Assembly: GCA_937924995.1 (NCBI GenBank)
Contig: CALEXY010000011.1
Location: 39,056-103,055 of the forward strand
Origin: an uncultured Candidatus Saccharibacteria bacterium
GTDB lineage: Bacteria; Patescibacteriota; Saccharimonadia; Saccharimonadales; Saccharimonadaceae
DNA: 64,000 nt
Direction: 5' to 3'
In this document: in pieces, positions 34,924 to 42,893 of the stretch
How positions within the stretch are numbered: the stretch's first letter is position 1
Layout of the letters: each line of letters starts with the position of its first letter
Notes under the pieces: model-generated
What the model saw: only the letters and a program-made list of their open reading frames with translations
Database searches by the model: none
What the model was told of the DNA's origin: nothing
Made by a program: the position numbers and the translations under genes

Positions 34924-37587
34924 ATGTCCTCATCCAGACAGTCTCATTTTGTTGTTTGTAAAAAACCCAAAATTAAGCCTAAGATACCCCAAAAAACTCC
35001 GCGTTTTCTCTATTTTTCCAGTGCATTAGCTATTTGTGTAGCTAATCTTATACCGCTAGCCACGGTCAATTCAAAATCCGTAGAATGTAAAGATATTCAA
35101 GTCGTTTTCGCCCGTGGTTCGGGAGAAAAAGCTAAGACCAATATTAATTATCAAAAATTTAAAGATAGTCTTATTGGAGTATTACAAACAGCAAACAAAA
35201 CCCATGATTTTTACGATCTAGGAGAATCAAATCGCTATGGCTATCAATACCCCGCGGTCAGTGTTGAAAATTTAAAAGCTATTACCGACACATATTTTAA
35301 CGCTGGTAAAAACGATTATTTCAATCATAGTGTCACTACAGGCATTAAAGAGATGCATGCCTTATATCGCGACATCACCAAGCGTTGCCCAAATACCAAA
35401 TTTATTCTCGGTGGCTATTCTCAAGGTGCCATCGTGATGAGTCATGCCATTCGCACACTTGATCCCGAAAAAATTATCCACCTCTCAACTTTCGGTGATC
35501 CAAAATTACATCTCCCAGAAGGAGAAGGTAAGGATAAACCATGTTATCATGGCATACATTCTGATTATCGTATTAATGTCCCCGATTGCAACGTAGAGCA
35601 TGGCATCCTAGGGGCGCAAAAACCTTATCTACCAAACGCCAAGTTCTCTGGTAAAATTGGCACTTGGTGCAATTCTGGTGATTTTATGTGTGGCAGCTTC
35701 TTTGATCCACTAGGCCTTTCCGAAATCAATCTCGGAAAATTTCAGTTTATCCATCAAAACCTTATTTCAGGACATCTCGCCTATGCAGGCCGCGATGCTT
35801 ACGCCGAATCTGCACATATAGTTGGCCAAATTCTACATGGCGCCAAAAAACTCGCAAAACCTGGCACTCTAAATGTCGGTTATTCATCATATTTTATTAA
35901 GCAGCTCCAGGATCGTTTGGCTCATCCAAAAATCAATAGTATCGACCATGAATATATTGTCGCCATTAATTTCAATAAAGCCAATCCAGCCGCCTTGTCT
36001 TTGCAATACAAAAAACTAATTAGCAATATCGAAGCCAGAAAACATAGGCATGCACTTTTTCATATCTATAAAGTAGATTTCGCTACCGACCATCATGGTT
36101 TTGCCAAATATCAAAAAATTACAGATTTTAATACTAACACCGACAATCTACTTCAGTTAGAGCAGCAACTAAAACAACATTACGACGAGTCTAATACCTC
36201 CGTAAAAAACGCATCGATCATTGACCTCTATCAAGCAATCTATCAAATTTCATCCGAACAAAAGCTTCAACATGATACCACTAAAGGATTTATCCTTTCT
36301 ACTCCAGCCGAAATTTATTTTGATTACGCTAGTGGAGAATATATACAAAAACTTAAATATCTTTTAGAGGCTAAACATCTTACACCGTTTATTATCAATG
36401 GCGATGGCGGCAGACCAGAATACACCAGTTCAGTTTATAATTTTACCCTTGATATGCATGGCCATTATTTTAGCAATGCTGCCAGTGAAAAATTCATCGA
36501 TGAAAAATTAGAGTTAGTAGAGAATCAGCCAAAGACTCGTGCTCAAAATGGCGATATTCCAACCTATACTGTGACCTTCGACGGAAATAATTTCAGTATC
36601 ACCAACACCTACACTGATCGACCACTTCGCCTGCAACAAGATCCTGAGCATTATGCAACTAAATTTGTCGAATTCGAAGATTTAAGGCCAAAAACCGTCG
36701 AGCTTGAATTTAAAGGCCGTAAATGGCGTGCTGAAATCACCCCGCTTCCGACTAAAATTGCTGACCCAAATTATCAACATGAAACCAAACAGAAATTACT
36801 GGTTATTGACGGTGTGGTTCAAGGGTTCACTTCCAGTGACAGTTTAAATTTTGACAAACTCGATCCAACCAAAGCTCATCATATTTTAATCCATCATATC
36901 GGCGATGACGCTAGGATTTATAAAACCGAAGAGCAAAACATTCCAATCAAGGATAGCGAACCAGATAAAACCGACGATTCGGAAGATTCAGATAATCCAA
37001 GCAATTCAGGCGACTCCAATAAGACAAACGGTTCGAGTAATCCGAACAGCCCTAGTAATCCAAGTAATCCGAATGACTCCACCAATCCAGACCCTTCCGA
37101 GCCACCGAAACCGCCAGAAGAGCCTGAAGACAATCATTTTGGCGACCTACTTCGAGAATTAGATATTCTAAAACATAATGCATTTTCAGAACAAACTGAA
37201 AATCTTACAGACCGACTCCGTGGCATTTTTAATAAAAAGTCCGAAGATAAAAAGGAATCCGAAGGCAAAAAGGAGTCCGAAGATAAAAAGGAGCCGGAGA
37301 GCGGAAAGCCCGATAGGCAAAAAACCGATAATAAATCTAAACCAGATAAGCATTCTAATTCCGAGAAAAATAATGAAAACCATAACAATAACTCCAATCA
37401 CCCTAACACAAAAAATCACCAAGAAGATCATTCATCTCATTCGAGCATAGAATCAAAAGAAAAATCTAATCACCAGAAACAGCCAGATTCAATAACTACC
37501 CAAGATAAGGATACTAAAAAACTTATTCCAGCCGTACCTGACTCTGGCATGCCTAGATATCTTAAGAGAAGACTGTATTCTAAGTAG
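34924..37587 (+). CDS. large secreted cutinase-family protein with low-complexity C-terminus
   Basis: An 887-residue protein. ATG 34924 is preceded by AGAAAGGAAATT. A basic N-terminus and a hydrophobic signal/anchor at about 34-52 are followed by a cutinase-like alpha/beta hydrolase domain (about 55-310): VVFARGSGEKAK (oxyanion region) and GGYSQGAIV with nucleophile Ser166. Paired cysteines are typical of cutinases. The middle (about 310-680) is unrecognised. Residues 680-760 are Asn/Ser/Pro/Asp-rich and 785-870 are Lys/Glu/Ser/Asn-rich, so the protein probably projects from the cell. Cutinase-type esterases are characteristic of Actinobacteria, the usual hosts of Saccharibacteria. It ends with VPDSGMPRYLKRRLYSK, which resembles a sorting motif without its hydrophobic helix. 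Codon use looks AT-richer than neighbours. Confidence 0.8.
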   Translation: MSSSRQSHFVVCKKPKIKPKIPQKTPRFLYFSSALAICVANLIPLATVNSKSVECKDIQVVFARGSGEKAKTNINYQKFKDSLIGVLQTANKTHDFYDLGESNRYGYQYPAVSVENLKAITDTYFNAGKNDYFNHSVTTGIKEMHALYRDITKRCPNTKFILGGYSQGAIVMSHAIRTLDPEKIIHLSTFGDPKLHLPEGEGKDKPCYHGIHSDYRINVPDCNVEHGILGAQKPYLPNAKFSGKIGTWCNSGDFMCGSFFDPLGLSEINLGKFQFIHQNLISGHLAYAGRDAYAESAHIVGQILHGAKKLAKPGTLNVGYSSYFIKQLQDRLAHPKINSIDHEYIVAINFNKANPAALSLQYKKLISNIEARKHRHALFHIYKVDFATDHHGFAKYQKITDFNTNTDNLLQLEQQLKQHYDESNTSVKNASIIDLYQAIYQISSEQKLQHDTTKGFILSTPAEIYFDYASGEYIQKLKYLLEAKHLTPFIINGDGGRPEYTSSVYNFTLDMHGHYFSNAASEKFIDEKLELVENQPKTRAQNGDIPTYTVTFDGNNFSITNTYTDRPLRLQQDPEHYATKFVEFEDLRPKTVELEFKGRKWRAEITPLPTKIADPNYQHETKQKLLVIDGVVQGFTSSDSLNFDKLDPTKAHHILIHHIGDDARIYKTEEQNIPIKDSEPDKTDDSEDSDNPSNSGDSNKTNGSSNPNSPSNPSNPNDSTNPDPSEPPKPPEEPEDNHFGDLLRELDILKHNAFSEQTENLTDRLRGIFNKKSEDKKESEGKKESEDKKEPESGKPDRQKTDNKSKPDKHSNSEKNNENHNNNSNHPNTKNHQEDHSSHSSIESKEKSNHQKQPDSITTQDKDTKKLIPAVPDSGMPRYLKRRLYSK

Positions 37588-37625
37588 ATGTGTTAAAATA
37601 CAGCACCTTAAATTTCTGTCAAGAA

Positions 37626-37820
37626 TTACCGAGAAGACAAGTGATAGTGGTCGCCATATTCACAACGATACACTGAAAGGGCCGGCGCGTGATAATCATG
37701 CGCCGCCACCATAGCGGCCACCTCGGCTTCTTCACGAGTCCTGTAACAGATTTTCTGCGAATCACCCACCCAGCACTTTTCCGGCATAATAACTTTATTA
37801 TTATTCAACTTTTTTCTCAT
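37626..37820 (-). CDS. small protein of unknown function
   Basis: A 64-residue protein with a basic N-terminus, two cysteines (ECWV-type KCWVG and KICYR), one more Cys and a His-rich end (YRCEYGDHYHLSS), suggesting a small metal-binding fold. I recognise no family. On the minus strand TATAAT (37834-37829) is 8 bases before the ATG. It diverges from the nrdD promoter. Confidence 0.6.
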   Translation of the reverse strand: MRKKLNNNKVIMPEKCWVGDSQKICYRTREEAEVAAMVAAHDYHAPALSVYRCEYGDHYHLSSR

Positions 37821-37877
37821 CTCTGAATATTATACATCTATAACATAAAATGTCTAAATAATACAATGAATTTTATG

Positions 37878-37906
37878 TTGACACGCTACATATAGCGTTA
37901 TAGAAT
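37878..37906 (+). promoter_or_regulatory. sigma70-type promoter of nrdDG
   Basis: TTGACA (37878-37883), 17-base spacer, TAGAAT (37901-37906). A full consensus -35 is rare in this window. Transcription should start near 37913, about 100 bases before nrdD. Confidence 0.85.
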
Positions 37907-37953
37907 AAGCATAGACACTATATATAGCGTAATTGCCAAAACATATATAGCGT
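37883..37953 (+). promoter_or_regulatory. NrdR boxes in the nrdD promoter
   Basis: Two 16-base palindromic sites, ACGCTACATATAGCGT (37883-37898) and ACACTATATATAGCGT (37915-37930), start 32 bases apart, about three helical turns. They match the known NrdR box (ACACwATATATwGtGT type) and overlap the -35/spacer and the transcription start. A third degenerate copy, AAAACATATATAGCGT, lies at 37938-37953. NrdR should repress nrdD when dATP is high; the nrdR gene is not in the window. Confidence 0.85.
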
Positions 37954-38012
37954 AAAAAGCAAACAAAAATAACTAAAAGAGAAGATTGTTAGAATAAGGA
38001 GATTTATTTTTT

Positions 38013-40355
38013 ATGCTCAAAAAAGTTGTCAAGCGAGATGGAAAAGTTGTCCCATTTGATATCGAAAAAATCACCAATGCCATCAAAAAAGCTGGTGCTG
38101 CCACTGAAGAATTCAAAGAAGAACGCGCCAAGCGCCTAGCTGAAAAAGTTGTTTCAGAATTTGAAAAACTTGACCAAAAGAAAACCCCATCCGTCGAACA
38201 AATTCAAGATATTGTTGAAAAAGTTCTCATGGAATCAAGTTATAAGAAAACCGCCAAAGCTTATATTTCTTACCGCAATGAGCGCACGGTTCGCCGCATG
38301 GCTCAAACCAGCCTCATGGATGCCTATCGCACTATTGCCGTGCTCGATGCGAAACAAAATTCAGACATTAAGCGTAGTAATGCGAACGTCGACGGTAACT
38401 CCGCTATGGGTAAGATGCTTCAATTTGGTGCCGAAGGTGCTAAGTTTTTCGCCAAATCCGTTCTCATGGAACCACGTTTTGGCGCCGCTCATGACCGTGG
38501 CGATATCCATATTCATGACCTAGACTTCTATGCCACTGGTACATTAACTTGTTGCCAAACTGACCCATTAAAACTCTTCGCTAATGGCGGTTTTAATACC
38601 GGACACGGTCATCTTCGCACCCCAAATTCTATCGGTTCCTATGCTGCACTTGCCGCCATCATTCTTCAAGCCAACCAGAATGAACAACACGGCGGCCAAG
38701 CCATTCCAAACTTCGATTATGCCATGGCGCCAGGTGTCGATAAAACTTTCAAGAAAACCCTTCGTGCTAATCTAAAAAAATATAACGAATTCTCTGGCAA
38801 AAAGGTCGAGGTGACCATTCCAGAAGATATAAAATACGGCGACGAAGAAACCCTAAAATCTCTCAATGTTCCAGCTATTGTCATTGAAGAAGCAAAAAAA
38901 GACACTGAAAACCAGACTTTCCAAGCCATGGAGGGATTCATCCATAACCTTAACACCATGCATTCCCGCGCTGGCGCCCAAGTTCCATTTACCTCTATTA
39001 ATTTCGGTACCGACACTACCGAATCTGGCCGTCTTGTCTCCAAGATGCTACTTGAAGCCACCGAACGTGGTCTTGGACGTGGCGAAACACCAATTTTCCC
39101 AATCTCAGTCTTTAAGGTTAAAGAGGGAATTAACTACAATCCAGAAGATCCAAACTACGATCTTTTCAAACGCAGTATGGAGGTCTCCTCTAAGCGCCTC
39201 TTTCCAAATTTCACCTTTATCGACGCACCATTTAATATTAAATACTACAAGAAAGGCGACTATAATACCGAGATCGCTACCATGGGTTGCCGCACTCGCG
39301 TCTTCTCTTCTGTTTTCCCAGAATCCGATGGTATCGCAACCAGTCGTGGTAATCTATCTTTCACGACTATCAATCTAGTCCGCCTTGGCATTAAGCATGG
39401 CATCGCACTAAAAGAGCGTAAAACAGCAGACTGGAAAGGTTTCTATAAAGAACTCGACGAATTAATGGACCTAGTTACTGACCAATTACTTGAGCGCTTT
39501 GAATTTCAAGCTAATCAACACGTCCGCAACTTCCCATTTCTTATGGGTGAAGGGAACTGGTTTGGTAGTGAAAAACTCGGGCCAGACGATACTCTACGCG
39601 ATGTAATCAAACACGGTTCACTTTCTATTGGTTTTATCGGCGTCGCCGAAACTCTCAAAGCTATGCTCGGTAAACATCACGGTGAAGACGAAGAAGCTAG
39701 AAAGAAAGGTCTTGAAATTATCGAACACATGACCAAAAGATGTGACGAATATAGTAAAAAGTATCACCTCAATTTCACACTCTTTGGTACGCCAGCCGAA
39801 GGTCTCGCCGGACGCTTTACTAAAATGGACCGCAAAGAATTTAGTCTCATTGAGGGCATAAATGATCGTGATTACTACACCAATTCTTTCCATGTTCCAG
39901 TTTATTTCCCAATCTCAGCCTTTGAAAAAATTGAGATCGAAGCCCCATATCACGCTCTCTGCCCAGCTGGCCATATTTCTTATGTCGAACTTGACGGTGA
40001 CCCATCGCAAAATATTGAAGCTTTTGAGGCTGTCATCCGTAAGATGCACGATTCCGGCATTGGCTACGGCTCAGTTAACCACCCAGTCGACCGTGATCCA
40101 GTTTGTGGCTTCTCTGGAATTATTCCAGGTGAACGTTGTCCATCCTGCGGTCGTCTTGAAGGAGAAATTCCTTTTGAGCGCCTTCGTCGCATCACTGGTT
40201 ATCTCGTTGGTTCACTCGATCGTTGGAATGATGCGAAGCGTGCCGAAGAGCATGACCGTGTCAAACACAATATTTCTGGCACCTACACCAAAGCCGAAAA
40301 GGCTGCCCGTGAACACGCCAAACATACCACTAAGTCATCTCTAGGAAAGGCCTAA
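38013..40355 (+). CDS. nrdD: anaerobic ribonucleoside-triphosphate reductase (class III)
   Basis: A 780-residue glycyl-radical enzyme that makes dNTPs without oxygen. An N-terminal ATP-cone (about 1-95, VVKRDGKVVPFDIEKITNAI) senses dATP. The core shows TLTCCQTDPLKLFANGGF, and ATMGCRTRVFS with the active-site cysteine. The radical Gly is Gly729 in RRITGYL. The C-terminal zinc site normally has four cysteines as two CxxC; here Cys698, Cys709 and Cys712 remain while the first position is Asp695 (DPVC). GGAG lies about 17 bases before the ATG. nrdG is immediately downstream. Confidence 0.95.
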   Translation: MLKKVVKRDGKVVPFDIEKITNAIKKAGAATEEFKEERAKRLAEKVVSEFEKLDQKKTPSVEQIQDIVEKVLMESSYKKTAKAYISYRNERTVRRMAQTSLMDAYRTIAVLDAKQNSDIKRSNANVDGNSAMGKMLQFGAEGAKFFAKSVLMEPRFGAAHDRGDIHIHDLDFYATGTLTCCQTDPLKLFANGGFNTGHGHLRTPNSIGSYAALAAIILQANQNEQHGGQAIPNFDYAMAPGVDKTFKKTLRANLKKYNEFSGKKVEVTIPEDIKYGDEETLKSLNVPAIVIEEAKKDTENQTFQAMEGFIHNLNTMHSRAGAQVPFTSINFGTDTTESGRLVSKMLLEATERGLGRGETPIFPISVFKVKEGINYNPEDPNYDLFKRSMEVSSKRLFPNFTFIDAPFNIKYYKKGDYNTEIATMGCRTRVFSSVFPESDGIATSRGNLSFTTINLVRLGIKHGIALKERKTADWKGFYKELDELMDLVTDQLLERFEFQANQHVRNFPFLMGEGNWFGSEKLGPDDTLRDVIKHGSLSIGFIGVAETLKAMLGKHHGEDEEARKKGLEIIEHMTKRCDEYSKKYHLNFTLFGTPAEGLAGRFTKMDRKEFSLIEGINDRDYYTNSFHVPVYFPISAFEKIEIEAPYHALCPAGHISYVELDGDPSQNIEAFEAVIRKMHDSGIGYGSVNHPVDRDPVCGFSGIIPGERCPSCGRLEGEIPFERLRRITGYLVGSLDRWNDAKRAEEHDRVKHNISGTYTKAEKAAREHAKHTTKSSLGKA

Positions 40356-40871
40356 ATGACGTCCCGCGTCCCCGGTTCTGATAAAACCCATATCCGCCTT
40401 TCTGGCCCGATTGAACATGATAGTATTGTCAATGGTTACGGATTACGTGCCGTAATTTGGACTCAAGGTTGCTTTATTCACTGTGAGGGTTGCCAAAATC
40501 AAGAAACCTGGGACGAAGAGGGTGGGATTCTCGTTGATATTGAAGATGTCAAACAAGAGCTCCGCTCCCTCAAGGGGCAAACCGGTCTTACTTTCTGTGG
40601 TGGTGAACCGTCACTTCAAGCCGAAGCCTGTATTGAAATTGCCAAATTCGTCAAGGAAGAGCTCGGCTGGAATGTCTGGTCATTCTCTGGCTACACCTAT
40701 GAAGAAATCAAGCAAAAACAGAATGATCAATGGGAATTTTTCAAGACTCTAGATGCTTTAATTGACGGTCCATTTGTTCTCGCCGAACGCGATCTGACCT
40801 TAAAGTTCCGTGGCTCCAAAAACCAGCGTTTACTTCACCTCAAAGACGGCGAAATTACCCGTATTGAATAG
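40356..40871 (+). CDS. nrdG: anaerobic ribonucleotide reductase activating enzyme
   Basis: A 171-residue radical SAM protein that generates the glycyl radical on NrdD. The cluster motif CFIHCEGC holds Cys39, Cys43 and Cys46 in the CxxxCxxC pattern, followed by TFCGGEPSLQ (SAM-binding GGE). Its ATG follows the nrdD stop with no gap, so translation is coupled. Length is normal for NrdG (about 155-175). Confidence 0.95.
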   Translation: MTSRVPGSDKTHIRLSGPIEHDSIVNGYGLRAVIWTQGCFIHCEGCQNQETWDEEGGILVDIEDVKQELRSLKGQTGLTFCGGEPSLQAEACIEIAKFVKEELGWNVWSFSGYTYEEIKQKQNDQWEFFKTLDALIDGPFVLAERDLTLKFRGSKNQRLLHLKDGEITRIE

Positions 40872-40889
40872 GATTGGATAAAATTAGAT

Positions 40890-40913
40890 AACATTTAATA
40901 TGTATTAAATGTT
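40890..40913. promoter_or_regulatory. perfect 24-base palindrome downstream of nrdG
   Basis: Left arm AACATTTAATA (40890-40900), centre TG, right arm TATTAAATGTT (40903-40913). AT-rich and perfectly symmetrical, as in operators for dimeric repressors. No gene start is close by, so its role is unclear; it may also fold as an RNA hairpin in the nrdG 3' end. Confidence 0.6.
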
Positions 40914-40943
40914 CTACCGGTTTTTAACGCCTAGGGTTCAATT

Positions 40944-40976
40944 ATTAAGTTGCAGTTTTTATCACTGCAACTTAAT
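40944..40976. terminator. strong 12-bp hairpin between nrdG and the TetR-type gene
   Basis: ATTAAGTTGCAG (40944-40955) pairs with CTGCAACTTAAT (40965-40976) across TTTTTATCA. There is no U-tract after it on either strand, so it may act as a 3' stabiliser or a factor-dependent terminator for the two convergent genes. Confidence 0.55.
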
Positions 40977-40984
40977 ACCCTACC

Positions 40985-41554
40985 TTAGGCCAGATTCACA
41001 TAAAATCTTGGTGCATTTTTCGTCAAATATACTAAATTTCTTGCGTGCTTCACAATAAAATTCTTGTGATATTTCTCGCGACGCCAACGATATAATTCCG
41101 CCACAAAATCCGCCAGAAAATGGTCATAGATTGTCTCCATCAATTCTGGCTCGTAGCGGTTCCAAAAGCGATAAATTAACATCTTAAATTCCACTCGAAA
41201 CAGCGCCAAATTCATCATTTTATGAAAGTCCATCTGCATCAACTCCAAACGATTTTCTTTATATAAAAAAATGAACAATTTTTCATAAAATTGTTCCATA
41301 CTCATTTCTAATTGAAAATTTGTTTTTACTTCATCCTCCAAGTGCTTCAAGAAGATGGTGCGATTCTTATTCATTAAATCTGCCAAATTACGATAATGAT
41401 CATAAAATGTTGACTCCGCAATCTTAGCCACTCTAGTAAGCTCGCGTATTTGAACTTCTGCTAAACTTTTATCTCTTGATATACTTGCCAAAGCATTGAA
41501 AATTTTTCGTTCGGTTCTTTGATATACCCGATTTTTAATATGCTTTCTGCCCAT
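40985..41554 (-). CDS. TetR/AcrR-type transcriptional regulator
   Basis: A 189-residue protein. The first 60 residues form a helix-turn-helix: RTERKIFNALASI, then VQIRELTRVAKIAESTFYDHYRNLADLM, the exact rhythm of TetR-family DNA-binding domains (recognition helix STFYDHY). The remaining 125 residues are helical and unrecognised, presumably the ligand or dimer domain. CCGGAG precedes the start on the minus strand. Neighbouring genes 41644-43290 are plausible targets. Confidence 0.82.
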   Translation of the reverse strand: MGRKHIKNRVYQRTERKIFNALASISRDKSLAEVQIRELTRVAKIAESTFYDHYRNLADLMNKNRTIFLKHLEDEVKTNFQLEMSMEQFYEKLFIFLYKENRLELMQMDFHKMMNLALFRVEFKMLIYRFWNRYEPELMETIYDHFLADFVAELYRWRREKYHKNFIVKHARNLVYLTKNAPRFYVNLA

Positions 41555-41622
41555 CTTTTTCTCTCCGGATTTTATTTTTATTTTAACATAAGCATTTCAA
41601 AATAAAACCTCCCAAAAAGAAA

Positions 41623-41648
41623 AATAGCACTCCACTAGGAGTACTATT
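41623..41648 (-). terminator. terminator after the 202-residue membrane protein
   Basis: On the minus strand AATAGtACTCC pairs with GGAGTgCTATT across TAGT and runs into a T-rich stretch (41622-41616). It separates the membrane protein gene from the TetR-type gene. Confidence 0.7.
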
Positions 41649-42252
41649 CAAGAGTTTCATCTATGATAAAAGACATAATCATGGATTGAACATAACAAAG
41701 AAAGGCCGCCAAAAATATCGTTAAAGTTATCGCTAGTACATTATTAAAGTTAGCTCCAAACACCATGATAATTGGCATTCCCACCAGGGTAACAAATCTT
41801 GCATTAGCTATAGTAAATCTTACATTAGCTATTTTTTTCGCAAACCCAGGCAATCTAGGGTAATACCTTTGGGCTGTTACGATACTCCTAGCATTGTCTT
41901 GAACTGTAGTCATAATTGTGCCAATAATTATAACTAACAGTATCCAAAAGTCCACCATTGAAACTAGCACCATCCAGATAAACGCGTTAAATACCATATC
42001 GGAAGCAACTACCATTATCGCACCCAACTTATTATCACCGAGAAAAACTAAAAGATCATACTCGTAGATTATCGATCCCCCGACGATAAAATTTACATTC
42101 CACATAACACCAACTAGTAAAATTGCTGCCCAAAATGGCAACACTCCTAGCAGTAACCCCGCTATCACTACACACGATAAAAGCCTTGCTATTATCAGTG
42201 TGCGAATTTCGGCATTTAGTATCTGTTTTTTCTCTTTCCAATCTTTTTCCAT
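41644..42252 (-). CDS. membrane protein of unknown function in accessory locus
   Basis: A 202-residue protein with about five hydrophobic segments (starting near residues 18, 42, 75, 95 and 150) and a charged N-terminus (MEKDWKEKK). No family is recognised. A 21-base tandem duplication inside the gene (41794-41814 and 41815-41835) gives the near-repeat ANVRFTI/ANARFVT in a cytosolic loop. A strong ribosome site (GAGGAGG) precedes the ATG. The promoter is TTGACA-N17-TAGAAT on the minus strand, back to back with the promoter of the 59-residue gene. Confidence 0.72.
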   Translation of the reverse strand: MEKDWKEKKQILNAEIRTLIIARLLSCVVIAGLLLGVLPFWAAILLVGVMWNVNFIVGGSIIYEYDLLVFLGDNKLGAIMVVASDMVFNAFIWMVLVSMVDFWILLVIIIGTIMTTVQDNARSIVTAQRYYPRLPGFAKKIANVRFTIANARFVTLVGMPIIMVFGANFNNVLAITLTIFLAAFLCYVQSMIMSFIIDETLE

Positions 42253-42269
42253 ACGGAAACCTCCTCTTA

Positions 42270-42314
42270 AAGAACTACTTAAAAAGTCACACTAATTAAT
42301 ATTAATCAGTTCTT
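42270..42314 (-). promoter_or_regulatory. hairpin at the 5' end of the membrane-protein mRNA
   Basis: AAGAACT and AGTTCTT (42270-42276 and 42308-42314) can pair around an AT-rich loop, starting close to the predicted transcription start and ending just before the ribosome site. Confidence 0.4.
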
Positions 42315-42316
42315 AT

Positions 42317-42345
42317 ATTCTACAACTTTTTCGCAAATCTGTCAA
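42317..42345 (-). promoter_or_regulatory. promoter of the membrane-protein gene
   Basis: Minus strand TTGACA (42345-42340), 17-base spacer, TAGAAT (42322-42317). Same architecture as the nrdD promoter. Confidence 0.8.
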
Positions 42346-42355
42346 TTTTTTAACA

Positions 42356-42384
42356 TTGACATATTTATATTTTTATGGTAGAAT
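42356..42384 (+). promoter_or_regulatory. promoter of the 59-residue gene
   Basis: TTGACA (42356-42361), 17-base spacer, TAGAAT (42379-42384). Its -35 lies only 10 bases from the -35 of the divergent promoter, so one regulator bound in between would hit both. A stem CTAATCTAA/TTAGGTTAG (42393-42417) follows at the RNA 5' end. Confidence 0.82.
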
Positions 42385-42458
42385 TAAACTGTCTAATCTA
42401 ACTAGGATTTAGGTTAGCGTACGTGAAAATTGCTTATTCATGGAAGGGGGTTTTCCAT

Positions 42459-42638
42459 ATGAGCGTTATTATAACGAATGATGTTTTTGGCAACAGCTAC
42501 GATTCCAGCAATCCTGGAGATGTGCGCAGATTTGTTCAAGATTACAAGAACAATCCGGACTATTTCCAGAAAGCATGGGATTCTGAAAAGGAGGTGATGT
42601 TAGATTCAGCTAGAGCCCTAGGGCTCTACAACGATTAA
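42459..42638 (+). CDS. small acidic protein of unknown function
   Basis: A 59-residue protein. ATG 42459 has a GGGGG ribosome site 7 bases upstream; a GTG at 42423 is a longer alternative. The sequence is hydrophilic (SSNPGDVRRFVQDYKNNPDY, then a helix KAWDSEKEVMLDSARALGLY), with no signal peptide and no known family. It has one of the best consensus promoters in the window and a long structured 3' region, so the transcript may be abundant. The end of the reading frame contains the perfect palindrome TAGAGCCCTAGGGCTCTA (42611-42628). Confidence 0.6.
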   Translation: MSVIITNDVFGNSYDSSNPGDVRRFVQDYKNNPDYFQKAWDSEKEVMLDSARALGLYND

Positions 42639-42685
42639 CCATCGTAACCAACTGCAACTCGTATTTGATTATTAAAATTCATAAT

Positions 42686-42758
42686 TTTACTGATATCGAA
42701 TACTAGCTCCCTGAAAAACTACTACTCGCTAGTATTCTTCTCCAAAAATATCAGTAAA
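42686..42758 (+). ncRNA. large two-part hairpin in the 3' region of the 59-residue gene
   Basis: TTTACTGATAT (42686-42696) pairs with ATATCAGTAAA (42748-42758), and inside it GAATACTAGC (42698-42707) pairs with GCTAGTATTC (42728-42737), leaving a 20-base loop. Twenty-one paired positions is far more than needed for termination, and a separate terminator follows. It may be a stable RNA domain or part of a small RNA; this 394-base spacer (42639-43032) has no gene. Confidence 0.6.
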
Positions 42759-42791
42759 TGTCACTATTGACCCGCAATTTTCACGCTTTTC

Positions 42792-42818
42792 GGGAGGCAC
42801 TCCAGCCTCCCATTTTTT
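42792..42818 (+). terminator. strong intrinsic terminator
   Basis: GGGAGGC-ACTCCA-GCCTCCC followed by ATTTTTT. It ends the transcript that starts near 42391. Confidence 0.9.
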
Positions 42819-42883
42819 CTGCCAATTTACCATAAAAACTAAATCTATTTTAAACATATCTTCCGCATCAAACATGTTTTTTG

Positions 42884-42892
42884 TGCTAAAAT
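42884..42892 (+). promoter_or_regulatory. extended -10 promoter of the 85-residue gene
   Basis: TGCTAAAAT, with predicted start near 42899. Unlike the other extended -10 promoters it is followed by a leader of about 130 bases. Confidence 0.7.
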
Positions 42893-42893
42893 T

